From WLMZ01 sp037140375 (GTDB lineage Bacteria; Actinomycetota; Acidimicrobiia; Acidimicrobiales; Ilumatobacteraceae), in contig JBAXER010000032.1 of NCBI GenBank assembly GCA_037140375.1, positions 1 to 30,165 of the forward strand: 30,165 bases of DNA, given 5' to 3'. A program made the translations under genes and the position numbers. This document shows positions 5,786-13,397 of this stretch, in pieces. Under the pieces are notes generated by a model that worked only from the letters and a program-made list of their open reading frames with translations, was not told where the DNA came from and did no database searches. Within the stretch, counting starts at the first letter, position 1. Every line of letters starts with the position of its first letter.

Positions 5786-6994
5786 ATGCGCAAATTCGGC
5801 GGGATGTTGGTGGTGATTTTGTTGTCGTCGGTGGGCTTGCCGCTCGTCGGGTACAACGCTGCCCATGCCGATACCGGTGGGGGCACAGCGCAAGACGCAG
5901 CCCGTGAGATCGCAGCAGCGCGAGACCGGGCCAACGCTGCAGCCGAGGCATGGACTCAGGCCGAGTCGAAACTCGATGTGATCAGAGACGAAAAGATCAA
6001 GCTTGATCAAGAGGTTCTGTCGCTGCAGCAACAGGCCAACGAACTGCAAACCACCGTCGAGTCGGTTGCGGTCAATCGCTATATCGGTACTGGCACTTCA
6101 GGCATTGGTTTGCTCACGGGCACTGCTGGCCCCACAGAGTTGGCGCAGACAGCAATGTTGATCGGCATCATCAACGAGGCGTCGGCGACCAGCCTCGACG
6201 AATATGCCGACATCCACAAGAAGCTCGACAAGAAGAAGAAGGCGGCCGACAAGACCTCGAAGCAGTTCGAAGCGGCGCAGACCAACTTCAAGGCATTGCA
6301 GCAAAAGGCGCTCGACGAGGTTGATCGCTTGCGGGTGATCGAGAAGGCTCGCCTCACCAGTGAGGCTGTGAAGAAAGCACTCGATGCGCAGCGCCAAAAA
6401 GCCAATGAGAAGATTGCCCAAGACTCGGCCGAGAAGCTCAAACGAGATCAGGCGCAAGCCGTCGGCGCCGGCTCCGACGGCGGCGATATCGGCAATGGCG
6501 TCACCACGGGCAACCGGGCCTCGGGTGGTTCTGCGGGTGGCACCACCGGATCAGGCGGCGGCGGTGGTCGCCCGGGCGTCACCATCGATCAGATCTACGG
6601 CAGCGGTGACGATTGGGTGTGCCCTATCCAAGGCTCTACGGCGTTTGGCGATACGTGGGGAGCGGCCCGATCTGGTGGACGCAAACACGAAGGCGTCGAC
6701 ATGATCAGTTCGAAAGGCACGCTCATCGTGGCCGTGGTCGATGGCTTTGCAGAGCCCAAACAAAACGAACTTGGCGGAACAACTATTTGGTTCACCGGTG
6801 CCGATGGCAACAAGTATTACTACGCGCACCTCGATGCGTACGCAACGCTTGGTCAAGTGGTCAAGGGTGAGGTCATTGGATACGTGGGAGACACAGGCAA
6901 TGCTCGTTTCTCGACGCCGCACTTGCACTTCGAGATTCACCCACTCGGTGGTCCGGCCGTAAACCCGTATCCCACGGTTCGCGCCAACTGCTGA
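5786..6994 (+). CDS. Secreted coiled-coil M23 (LytM-type) peptidase, EnvC-like
   Basis: A 402-residue protein with an N-terminal signal peptide (MRKFGG, then a hydrophobic stretch to AAHA at residue 28). Residues 35-225 are mostly coiled coil, a Gly/Ser-rich linker covers about 228-265, and a C-terminal M23 domain spans about 275-400. The zinc motif is complete: H301 and D305 in RKHEGVDM, with H379 and H381 in PHLHFEIHP, plus H348 in YYYAHLD. It is therefore predicted to be an active peptidoglycan endopeptidase rather than a degenerate activator. C279 and the C-terminal C402 could form a disulfide. The coiled coil plus LytM layout is that of EnvC-type proteins acting in cell separation; that role is inference. 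Confidence 0.88.
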   Translation: MRKFGGMLVVILLSSVGLPLVGYNAAHADTGGGTAQDAAREIAAARDRANAAAEAWTQAESKLDVIRDEKIKLDQEVLSLQQQANELQTTVESVAVNRYIGTGTSGIGLLTGTAGPTELAQTAMLIGIINEASATSLDEYADIHKKLDKKKKAADKTSKQFEAAQTNFKALQQKALDEVDRLRVIEKARLTSEAVKKALDAQRQKANEKIAQDSAEKLKRDQAQAVGAGSDGGDIGNGVTTGNRASGGSAGGTTGSGGGGGRPGVTIDQIYGSGDDWVCPIQGSTAFGDTWGAARSGGRKHEGVDMISSKGTLIVAVVDGFAEPKQNELGGTTIWFTGADGNKYYYAHLDAYATLGQVVKGEVIGYVGDTGNARFSTPHLHFEIHPLGGPAVNPYPTVRANC

Positions 6995-7039
6995 TCAGCC
7001 GGTTGCAGCGCGAGCGGCGCGTTATGCGAACCTAGGCCC

Positions 7040-7981
7040 ATGGCCAACGAGGAACTCGAAGCATCATTGTCGGTGGTGCTTGGTGGTGCCGCAATTGCCC
7101 ATCTGTCCCGCCTTTCTGGCGGTGCATCACGCGAGACCTGGCAATTCAGCGCCAACGAGCGGATGCTGATTTTGCAGCGCCAACGCGGCGGAGACATTCG
7201 CGACATGGGCAACGAGTTTGCAGTGCTGCGCGCCGCCCGAACTGGTGGGGTGCCGGTGCCCGAAGTGATTGCGGCGTCCACCGACAAGAGCGATCTGGGC
7301 GCGGCGTACATGATCTTGAGCCACTTCGAGGGCGAGACCATCGCCCGCAAGATCTTGCGCGATGATCAGTTCGCCGAGGCTCGTACCCACCTTGCTCAAG
7401 ACTTCGCAGTGGCGTTGGCGCGGTTGCATAGCATCGACCCCGCTGCGGCGCCGGGCCTGTTGCCAACCGATCAGGTCGTTCAGTACCGTCAGGCGCTCGA
7501 TGCGCTGAAGTACTCGCACCCCACGTTTGAGTTGGTGTTTCGCTGGCTCGAACAGAACCGTCCGCCCGTTGGCCCTCAGTGCATCGTGCACGGCGACTTT
7601 CGGTTGGGCAACATCATGGTTGGCCCCGATGGCTTGCGAGCAGTGCTCGATTGGGAGCTTGCTCACATCGGCGACCCGATGGAAGACCTCGGCTGGCTGT
7701 GTGTCAAGGCGTGGCGTTTCGGTGTGCGTAAACCGGTGGCCGGCCTCGGTGAGTACGACGAGTTTTTCGAGGCCTACGCGCGTGCGGCCAAGGTGGAGGT
7801 TGACGCCGACGTTGTTCGATGGTGGGAGGTTCTCGGCACCTTGAAGTGGGGCATCATGTGCATCATCCAAACGCAATCGCACCTCGGTCGAATTACTCGT
7901 AGCCACGAATTGGCAGCCATCGGCCGTCGCGTGTGCGAGAACGAACACGATCTGTTCTTGGCACTCGAGGGGAAGTGGTGA
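7040..7981 (+). CDS. Phosphotransferase family protein (aminoglycoside-phosphotransferase fold, ACAD10-like)
   Basis: A 313-residue kinase-like protein of the APH family. The catalytic loop HGDFRLGNIM is at 184-193 (catalytic D186, metal-binding N191) and the metal-binding DWELAHIGDPMEDLGWL starts at D204. The N-terminal ATP lobe has SRLSGGASRETW and LILQRQRGGDIRDMGNEF. The sequence is typical of the environmental APH group related to the kinase domain of ACAD10, often linked to acyl-CoA or hydroxy-acid metabolism, rather than antibiotic resistance. GAACCT ends 6 nt before the ATG. Its stop shares one base with the start of the DUF6285 gene, a pairing I know from other actinobacterial and proteobacterial genomes. 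Confidence 0.87.
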   Translation: MANEELEASLSVVLGGAAIAHLSRLSGGASRETWQFSANERMLILQRQRGGDIRDMGNEFAVLRAARTGGVPVPEVIAASTDKSDLGAAYMILSHFEGETIARKILRDDQFAEARTHLAQDFAVALARLHSIDPAAAPGLLPTDQVVQYRQALDALKYSHPTFELVFRWLEQNRPPVGPQCIVHGDFRLGNIMVGPDGLRAVLDWELAHIGDPMEDLGWLCVKAWRFGVRKPVAGLGEYDEFFEAYARAAKVEVDADVVRWWEVLGTLKWGIMCIIQTQSHLGRITRSHELAAIGRRVCENEHDLFLALEGKW

Positions 7982-8343
7982 TGCCGCACGACGTTCCAAC
8001 GGCTCAACAACTTGTTGAGTCCGTGCGTGAGTGGCTTGAGCGCGATGTGCTTGCGGGCACCTCGGGTCGCCTGCAGTTTCATACTCGGGTGGCCATCACG
8101 GTGCTCTCCATGGTCGAGCGCGAACTCGAACTCGGGCCCGAGCAAGCCGAGCGCCATCTCGAGCGGCTGCAGATGTTGGGCTTTGGTAGCGACGAAGAAC
8201 TGTCACGCGCTATTCGTGAGGGCGACGACCGAACCGACTCATCTGCTGAGGTACAAGAAGCTGTCCGCGCCGCTGTGTGGCAGAGCGTGCGCGACAAGCT
8301 TGCGGTGGCTAATCCGAAGTACTTGGACGCCGACCCAGGCTGA
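7981..8343 (+). CDS. DUF6285 domain-containing protein
   Basis: A 120-residue protein starting MPHDVPTAQQLVESVREWLERDV, characteristic of DUF6285, then GRLQFHTRVAITVLSMVERELELG. It appears all helical. Function unknown. Family members sit next to APH-type phosphotransferases and acyl-CoA dehydrogenases, so a supporting role for the upstream kinase is likely (inference). The start is set by TGATG, sharing one base with the upstream stop, and by a GAGGGG sequence about 9 nt before it. The 3' end overlaps the convergent rlmN gene by 35 bp. Confidence 0.82.
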   Translation: MPHDVPTAQQLVESVREWLERDVLAGTSGRLQFHTRVAITVLSMVERELELGPEQAERHLERLQMLGFGSDEELSRAIREGDDRTDSSAEVQEAVRAAVWQSVRDKLAVANPKYLDADPG

Positions 8344-9379
8344 CGGGTTGTACGGGTTGCCCGGCCGCTAGCTGCCCGCAGGCGGCATCGATATCGGTGC
8401 CACGATTGCGGCGCACCGTTGCATTCACGCCGAGCTCTTCGAGGCGATCGCGAAACTTGTGCACGCGTGAGATCGGAGTGCCGCGCGTGAGGTATCCGGG
8501 TGTGGGATTGAGCGGAATGATGTTCACGTGAGCTGCCAGAGGCAGTGAGCGGCACAGCGCGGCCAGCTCGCGCGCATCGCTGTCGCGGTCGTTGACGCCG
8601 TCGATGAGCGCCCACTCGAAGCTGAGTCGGCGACCCTTGGCTTCGAGGTAATCGGCGCACGCATCCATCAGCGCATCGAGTGGGTAGCGGCGGTTGATGG
8701 GCACCATGTCGTCGCGCAAGGTGTCGTTGGCGGCGTGCAGTGACACAGCCAAGTTCACTTGCATCGGCCACTCGGTGATCCGCTTGATGCCGGGCACGAG
8801 CCCCACGGTGGACACCGTGATGTGCCGGGCACCGAGGCCGATGTCGTTGTTGATGCGCTCGATAGCGGCCCACACCGTTGGCTCGTTGGCGAGCGGCTCG
8901 CCCATTCCCATGAAGACCACGTTGGCTAAGCGGCGGTTGAGTTCGCGTGCCTTGCGTGAGGCGCGCACCACTTGCTCGACGATCTCGCCGACCGTGAGTT
9001 GTCGGGTGAAGCCGGCCTGACCAGTGGCGCAGAACCCGCACCCCATCGCACAACCGGCTTGGCTGCTGACGCACACGGTGACTCGGTCGGGGTACAGCAT
9101 GAGCACGGTCTCGATGCGGCTGCCGCCATCAAGTTCGAAGAGGTACTTCACGGTGTCGCCGTCGTCGTTGATGCGTTCGACAACAGTGGTGAGCGCCGAG
9201 GGCAGCTCGGCTTCGAGCCGGGCACGGAGCGCTTTGGGCAGCGTGGTCAGTTCGCTGGGCTCGCTGAGCTGCTCGTACAGACCCTTCCAGATCTGGTCGA
9301 CTCGAAAGCGTGGTTCGCCGCCAAGCATCTCGCCGAGTTCGGCGCGGGTGAGGTCGTAGCGGGTTCGAGTGGCGGCCAT
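8309..9379 (-). CDS. rlmN: 23S rRNA (adenine2503-C2)-methyltransferase RlmN
   Basis: A 356-residue radical-SAM enzyme that methylates C2 of A2503 in 23S rRNA and, in this family, A37 of some tRNAs. The iron-sulfur cluster motif C-x3-C-x2-C is C110, C114 and C117 in GCAMGCGFCATG. The two mechanistic cysteines are present: C103 in VCVSSQAG and C334 in GTDIDAACGQL. GMGEPLAN and the SLHAAND segment also match. The ATG at 9379 is 2 nt after the pepF stop, so it is the last gene of the mshD-pepF-rlmN run. Its 3' end overlaps the DUF6285 gene on the other strand. Confidence 0.97.
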   Translation of the reverse strand: MAATRTRYDLTRAELGEMLGGEPRFRVDQIWKGLYEQLSEPSELTTLPKALRARLEAELPSALTTVVERINDDGDTVKYLFELDGGSRIETVLMLYPDRVTVCVSSQAGCAMGCGFCATGQAGFTRQLTVGEIVEQVVRASRKARELNRRLANVVFMGMGEPLANEPTVWAAIERINNDIGLGARHITVSTVGLVPGIKRITEWPMQVNLAVSLHAANDTLRDDMVPINRRYPLDALMDACADYLEAKGRRLSFEWALIDGVNDRDSDARELAALCRSLPLAAHVNIIPLNPTPGYLTRGTPISRVHKFRDRLEELGVNATVRRNRGTDIDAACGQLAAGQPVQPVSLGRRPSTSD

Positions 9380-9381
9380 GT

Positions 9382-11193
9382 TCAGAGGCCCAACTCTGCG
9401 CTGAGACGTTCGTATTCGTTGATGCGCGAGCGTAAGACGTCGATGCTGGCCATCCAGAACCCGACATCGCTGACATCGAGTGCAAACGACTGGCCGAGTT
9501 CTTCGGCGCTGTTCATGCCAGCCCGAGACAACAGGTCGTCGTAGCCGCCGCGGAACCGATCTGGGTCGTCTTGGTAGCGGGCAAACAGGCCAAGTCCGAA
9601 CAACAGGCCATAGGTGTAGGGCCAGTTGTAGAAGTGCGAGCCATAGTAATGACCCTTGACCGCCCACATATATGGATGTGCGGTGCTCTGGTCGAGCCCG
9701 TCTGCATATGCGGTGAGCTGGGCTTCAAGCATCAACTCGTTGAGTTCGGTGACTCCGAGGGTGCGCCGCTGGCGACGAGCAAAGACCTCGGTCTCAAATA
9801 AGAAGCGGCTGTGGATATCGACCACTACTTGAGCCGAACCCTGCAGGTCTACGTCGAGTAACGCCAGGCGATCGTGGCCCTGAAGGTGCTGTAGGCCCTC
9901 TTCGACCACGAGCGTTTCGCAGAAGATGCTGGCGGTTTCGGCGAGCGCCATCGGTAGGCGTCGCTGCAGCGGTGTGCGATGTGCCAGTTGGGTGTTGTGA
10001 TAGGCGTGACCCAGTTCGTGAGCGGTGGTCTGCGCCGAATCGACGCTGCCGGTCCAGTTGAGAAAGACCAGCGAGCGATCACCGACGAAGGGAGCGCAAA
10101 AGGCCCCGCCGCTCTTGCCTTGGCGTGGCTCGGCATCGATCCATCGGCCATCGATGGCGCGGTCGACGAGACCGTGCAAGGTGCCGCCGTATGACGCGAA
10201 CGCGTTGCGAACGATGCCGAGGCCGTCTTGCCACGAGATTGAGGCTGGGGCGAAGGGCAACGGAGCGAACAGGTCGCACCATTGCAGCGCGCCGCGTTGG
10301 CCATGCAAACGAGACTTGACGCGCATCCAGCGATGAAAGTCGGGAAGCGCTGACTGCACTGCTGTTTGCATCGCATCGAAGGTGGCGCGGCTCACGCTGT
10401 TCGCGTAGAGCGATGCGTCGAGTGGTGAAGCCCAGCGCCGACGACTGTTGACGACGTTGGCTTCGCCCTTGACGCCGTTGAGCGCTGCAGCACACACGAC
10501 GGCAACGGTTGGCCACGCGGTCATCTCGGCGTCGTATGCCGCCTGACGAACGGCGGGATCAGCGTGGGTCGCAAGCCCGCGAACGGCAGCCATCGGCAGG
10601 CGCTGGGTCTGGCCGTCGGCCGAGTGCACATCGGCTTGCAACTGCGAGGTGACGTCAGAATGCAGGCGCCCCCAAGCCGCTGAGCCTGACCGCGAAAGTT
10701 CGGCGTAGAGGCCTTCTTCGATCTCGCTCATCTGATGCTCGGCGCGAGCCGCCAAACGGGTGAGCGGGCCGAGATGTTCGTGGGCTTGCGGGCTGACCGT
10801 CGCAAGTTCTTCGGCGCCAAGTGCGGCGACCCAGTCGACCAGGCGAGCCATCAAGGGCTTGCCACGCGAGTACAGCGTTTGTAGTTCGTCGGCGAGGGCC
10901 TGAGCTTGCTCGTCGTAGCTGTTTGTCGAGACGGTGGCTTCGACGTATACGGAGAGTTCTTCGAGTTGCTGCTGCCACTCGTTGATCGCGTAGATCACTG
11001 CGTCGGCAGCGGTGCCATCGTGGGCTGTTACTGCGCGTGTTTCTACTGAGCGAATCCCGTGCTGCTCGAACAACGCCTCGAGTCGATCGGTGTCGGCGCC
11101 GCAACGTTCGCGTGCTGCGAGAAATGTGCGCGACTCGAACGACTCATGCACATCGGAGACATCCCAGCGGGGGAGTTCTTCTGTGGTGCTCAT
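9382..11193 (-). CDS. pepF: M3 family oligoendopeptidase (PepF-like)
   Basis: A 603-residue cytoplasmic zinc metallopeptidase of family M3, normal length for oligoendopeptidase F. The zinc motif HELGH is at residues 392-396 in TTAHELGHAYHN. Downstream are FCETLV, with the probable third zinc ligand glutamate, and HFYNWPYTYGLLFGLG, typical of the PepF group. It presumably degrades short peptides. The start is given by AAGGAG 7 nt upstream and by the 4-nt ATGA overlap with the mshD stop, which implies translational coupling. Assignment to PepF rather than another M3 subgroup is by overall pattern. Confidence 0.92.
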   Translation of the reverse strand: MSTTEELPRWDVSDVHESFESRTFLAARERCGADTDRLEALFEQHGIRSVETRAVTAHDGTAADAVIYAINEWQQQLEELSVYVEATVSTNSYDEQAQALADELQTLYSRGKPLMARLVDWVAALGAEELATVSPQAHEHLGPLTRLAARAEHQMSEIEEGLYAELSRSGSAAWGRLHSDVTSQLQADVHSADGQTQRLPMAAVRGLATHADPAVRQAAYDAEMTAWPTVAVVCAAALNGVKGEANVVNSRRRWASPLDASLYANSVSRATFDAMQTAVQSALPDFHRWMRVKSRLHGQRGALQWCDLFAPLPFAPASISWQDGLGIVRNAFASYGGTLHGLVDRAIDGRWIDAEPRQGKSGGAFCAPFVGDRSLVFLNWTGSVDSAQTTAHELGHAYHNTQLAHRTPLQRRLPMALAETASIFCETLVVEEGLQHLQGHDRLALLDVDLQGSAQVVVDIHSRFLFETEVFARRQRRTLGVTELNELMLEAQLTAYADGLDQSTAHPYMWAVKGHYYGSHFYNWPYTYGLLFGLGLFARYQDDPDRFRGGYDDLLSRAGMNSAEELGQSFALDVSDVGFWMASIDVLRSRINEYERLSAELGL

Positions 11194-12140
11194 CGGGCAT
11201 CTCCTTGAGGGTTCGGGTGGGAGTCGATTGTGCCTTGATACATGCAGTCGACGCGGTGAATCGCGAAACCAAGCTTTGTATACAGCGCAACTGCACCGGT
11301 GTTGTCGGCGTCGACGAAGAGCATGCCCACGGTGATGCCGCGCTCGGCCATGTTGTGCAGGCCTGCCAGCGTGAGGGCCCTTCCTAATCCGAGACCGTGA
11401 AAATCGGGGTCGACCGCGATGACGTAAATCTCGCCGAGCGCCGGTTTCGTGTCGGTATGGATCTTGGTCCAGCAAAAGCCGGCGAGGCGTGAGTCTCGTT
11501 CGTGCAACAGAAATCCGGTGGGGTCGAACCACGGCTCGCTCATTCGCGAGTGGAGCGTGTCGTGGGTCCACTGACCTTGTTCGGCATGCCACGAAAAGGC
11601 GCGACGGTTCACGTGAAGCCATGCGTCGTCGTCGGACCCTGGTGTGAAGGGACGCGTGCTCAGGGTGAAATCGAGATTGGTGGGCAGCGTGCGTCGCATT
11701 TGATAGAGCCGCCGGCGAGGGGCCAAACCGAGGCGCTCTGCGATGGCTTCGTGCGTCGGGGTGGGGGAGTAGACCAACCAGCTCAGCTCAATTGGGTCGC
11801 GAGTGCTCGCGCTCGCTGCGGTGATGGCGGCGTCCATCATCGTGGCGGTGATCGCTTCGAGGTCACTGCGGCGATCGGGTCGGACCACAAGCTCGACTGA
11901 CCACGACGTTGCGGTGGGCGACACCTGCGCGTAGGCGATCGGCGTGGCGGAATCGGATTCGGAACCTGATTCGGTGAGCCGAATCCGGAGTAGATCGTCA
12001 CGGGTCGCGCTGGTGAGGTCTACCCAGAACTGGTCGGACACGGGGCGGTATCCGTCGGCGATCTCGGCGAGGCCGATGAGATCGAACACGGCCGATGCGG
12101 CCGTCGCATCAAGGTGCGCCGAAACATCGATCGATTGCAT
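11190..12140 (-). CDS. mshD: Mycothiol synthase MshD
   Basis: A 316-residue protein with two GNAT acetyltransferase domains, which transfers acetyl from acetyl-CoA to the cysteine amine of Cys-GlcN-Ins, the last step of mycothiol synthesis. The C-terminal catalytic GNAT domain carries GFCWTKIH, LGEIYVIAVDPDFHGLGLGRALTLAGL with the acetyl-CoA loop, LFVDADN and ALYTKLGF, all typical of MshD. The N-terminal domain (1-150) is the diverged GNAT copy. Mycothiol is confined to Actinobacteria, so this gene is the best taxonomic marker in the window. It starts the mshD-pepF-rlmN run and is divergent from nth. Confidence 0.94.
   Translation of the reverse strand: MQSIDVSAHLDATAASAVFDLIGLAEIADGYRPVSDQFWVDLTSATRDDLLRIRLTESGSESDSATPIAYAQVSPTATSWSVELVVRPDRRSDLEAITATMMDAAITAASASTRDPIELSWLVYSPTPTHEAIAERLGLAPRRRLYQMRRTLPTNLDFTLSTRPFTPGSDDDAWLHVNRRAFSWHAEQGQWTHDTLHSRMSEPWFDPTGFLLHERDSRLAGFCWTKIHTDTKPALGEIYVIAVDPDFHGLGLGRALTLAGLHNMAERGITVGMLFVDADNTGAVALYTKLGFAIHRVDCMYQGTIDSHPNPQGDAR
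11201..11206 (-). promoter_or_regulatory. Shine-Dalgarno AAGGAG for pepF
   Basis: AAGGAG on the minus strand ends 7 nt before the pepF ATG (11193). As an internal operon gene, pepF uses a ribosome-binding site, in contrast to the leaderless first gene mshD. Confidence 0.75.
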
Positions 12141-12147
12141 CGGGGTG

Positions 12148-12153
12148 AGGATA
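12148..12153 (-). promoter_or_regulatory. Putative -10 element TATCCT for mshD
   Basis: On the minus strand TATCCT ends 7 nt before the mshD ATG. dnaG has the identical hexamer and spacing at 26812. Confidence 0.55.
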
Positions 12154-12185
12154 GCCCGTCACCCCATCTGCTGAACGGAAGCCCC

Positions 12186-12191
12186 TAGGGT
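12186..12191 (+). promoter_or_regulatory. Putative -10 element TAGGGT for nth
   Basis: TAGGGT ends 7 nt before the GTG at 12199. The alternative GTG at 12190 overlaps this hexamer and would lie upstream of the transcript, so the element decides the start. Confidence 0.5.
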
Positions 12192-12198
12192 GACCGAC

Positions 12199-12879
12199 GT
12201 GAGTTCACCCCGTACCCCCAAAGGCCGCGCCAAAGAAGTGGCGCGTCGCCTCACCGTCGAATACCCCGAAGCTGTTTGTGAGCTTGATCACCGCAATGCG
12301 TTTGAGTTGCTGGTGGCCACAATCATGGCGGCGCAGTGCACCGACGTGAGGGTCAACATGGTCACGCCGGCGCTCTTCGATCGCTATCCGACCGCACACG
12401 ACTTGGCCAGCGCCAACCCCGCCGATGTCGAGGTGATGATCCACTCCACCGGCTTCTACCAGGCAAAGACCCGCAACATCATCTCGATGGCGCAATCGTT
12501 AGTGGATCAATATGGCGGCGAGGTTCCCACCGAACTGAAGGATCTGGTCACGCTGGCGGGCGTTGGCCGAAAGACCGGCAACGTGGTGCGCAGCGTTGTG
12601 TTCAAGTTGCCGGGCCTGCCAGTAGACACCCATGTGGGTCGACTCAGCCGGAAACTCGGTCTGACCGAGCAGGAAGACCCAGTAAAGGTTGAGCGTGAGC
12701 TCAATGAGTTCCTGCCGCCAGCCGAATGGGGCGATTTCAGCTTGCGCGTCATCTTGCATGGCCGCCGGGTGTGCGATGCCAAAAAGCCCAAGTGTGGTGA
12801 GTGCGTGCTCGAAGACATGTGTCCGTCGTCGTTGCTGCCACGCAAGCGCGCGGCTTCGACAAAGACCAAGACCGAGTAG
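12199..12879 (+). CDS. nth: Endonuclease III (base-excision repair DNA glycosylase/AP lyase)
   Basis: A 226-residue protein that removes oxidised pyrimidines and cleaves the abasic site. The helix-hairpin-helix LAGVGRKTGNVV contains the Schiff-base lysine K125, and D143 in PVDTHVGRLSRKLG is the catalytic aspartate. The 4Fe-4S motif C-x6-C-x2-C-x5-C is C192, C199, C202 and C208. MAAQCTDVRVN near residue 43 is the usual family segment. The GTG at 12199 is preferred because of TAGGGT at 12186; a start at 12190 would add MTD. It is divergent from mshD. Immediately after the stop are two tandem copies of GAGTCGCC (12885-12900) of no obvious role. Confidence 0.95.
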   Translation: MSSPRTPKGRAKEVARRLTVEYPEAVCELDHRNAFELLVATIMAAQCTDVRVNMVTPALFDRYPTAHDLASANPADVEVMIHSTGFYQAKTRNIISMAQSLVDQYGGEVPTELKDLVTLAGVGRKTGNVVRSVVFKLPGLPVDTHVGRLSRKLGLTEQEDPVKVERELNEFLPPAEWGDFSLRVILHGRRVCDAKKPKCGECVLEDMCPSSLLPRKRAASTKTKTE

Positions 12880-12976
12880 CCGCCGAGTCGCCGAGTCGCC
12901 GAAAAGTGGCCTTCACGGCGCAAATTGCGTCGAGGTTTTTCTTGCGCAGATGATTGCTCAGTGCAACAATGTGCGC

Positions 12977-13072
12977 ACCAAGTAGGTCTCGCGATCTGGC
13001 TTGTGGGTGTTGCCGGGATCCGCCGCCTGGCTTCACAGCACAGCGACCCCGCAAGGGGTCGTTGTCATTTTT
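12977..13072 (+). ncRNA. Candidate small RNA between nth and the small orphan gene
   Basis: A possible promoter, TTGCGC (12942-12947), 17 bp, AACAAT (12965-12970), precedes about 95 nt that can fold: GCGATC (12991-12996) can pair with GATCCGC near 13018, enclosing an inner GGC/GCC pair. The segment ends in a strong terminator. It has no recognisable coding frame and I match it to no known RNA family. It could instead be the 3' untranslated region of nth. The 5' end is a guess. Confidence 0.3.
13040..13072 (+). terminator. Intrinsic terminator downstream of nth / candidate small RNA
   Basis: ACAGCGACCCC - GCAA - GGGGTCGTTGT forms an 11-bp stem (one G-T pair) with a GNRA tetraloop, followed by CATTTTT. 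Confidence 0.85.
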
Positions 13073-13107
13073 CGCCAAGTGACGCAGATGCGCAGCGGGC
13101 GAGCTGT

Positions 13108-13302
13108 TTAGCGGGCTAACTTCATGGCTCGTTGCATAGCTCGATGAGCGTTGCGTAACGCTCGCTCGGTCTCATAGAGCGCGGCGATCAAGTCGTCTTG
13201 CGGCGAGCCAATCAACGGTTCGGCCAGACCCGCCACCCGGGCCCGATACATGTTGATGCCATCGGCGATCACGCTGATCTCGGCGGACGAAGAAGAACTC
13301 AT
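13108..13302 (-). CDS. Small conserved-looking hypothetical protein
   Basis: A 64-residue helical protein, MSSSSSAEISVIADGINMY followed by RARVAGLAEPLIGSPQDDL, ending in a basic amphipathic helix (ALRNAHRAMQRAMKLAR). I do not recognise it. The ATG at 13302 is chosen because CAGAAT lies 6 nt upstream on the same strand, at the spacing used by neighbouring leaderless genes. It is transcribed divergently from hisC, with 95 bp between the starts, and towards the terminator at 13040-13072. No membrane segment or signal peptide. Confidence 0.6.
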   Translation of the reverse strand: MSSSSSAEISVIADGINMYRARVAGLAEPLIGSPQDDLIAALYETERALRNAHRAMQRAMKLAR

Positions 13303-13308
13303 GTCGGC

Positions 13309-13314
13309 ATTCTG
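13309..13314 (-). promoter_or_regulatory. Putative -10 element CAGAAT for the small hypothetical gene
   Basis: CAGAAT (C for T at the first position) ends 6 nt before the ATG at 13302. Confidence 0.35.
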
Positions 13315-13385
13315 GCGCACGCAGTGGCTCGATCCGCGACGCATCGCTGCAAACAATGTGTTCGTGTGTTGAACGGCATGCTCGC

Positions 13386-13391
13386 TAGCCT
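13386..13391 (+). promoter_or_regulatory. Putative -10 element TAGCCT of the hisCBHF operon
   Basis: TAGCCT ends 6 nt before the GTG of hisC at 13398. No Shine-Dalgarno sequence and no attenuator-like leader is present, so histidine control by a leader peptide is not apparent. Confidence 0.55.
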
Positions 13392-13397
13392 GCCCGT

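Noticed and set aside
7040..8343. Possible antibiotic-resistance phosphotransferase
   Set aside because: The APH fold is present, but the sequence type and the coupled DUF6285 partner match metabolic APH-like kinases, not known aminoglycoside enzymes.
12885..12900. Two tandem copies of GAGTCGCC after nth
   Set aside because: Only two 8-bp units and no array; not a CRISPR or a larger repeat.
12749..13078. A 109-codon minus-strand frame with a TTG start (MAKNDNDPLRG) covering the nth tail and the candidate small RNA
   Set aside because: Its first codons lie in the terminator hairpin, half of it is antisense to nth, and the composition looks non-coding. The first part might merit a check if the small RNA is not supported.
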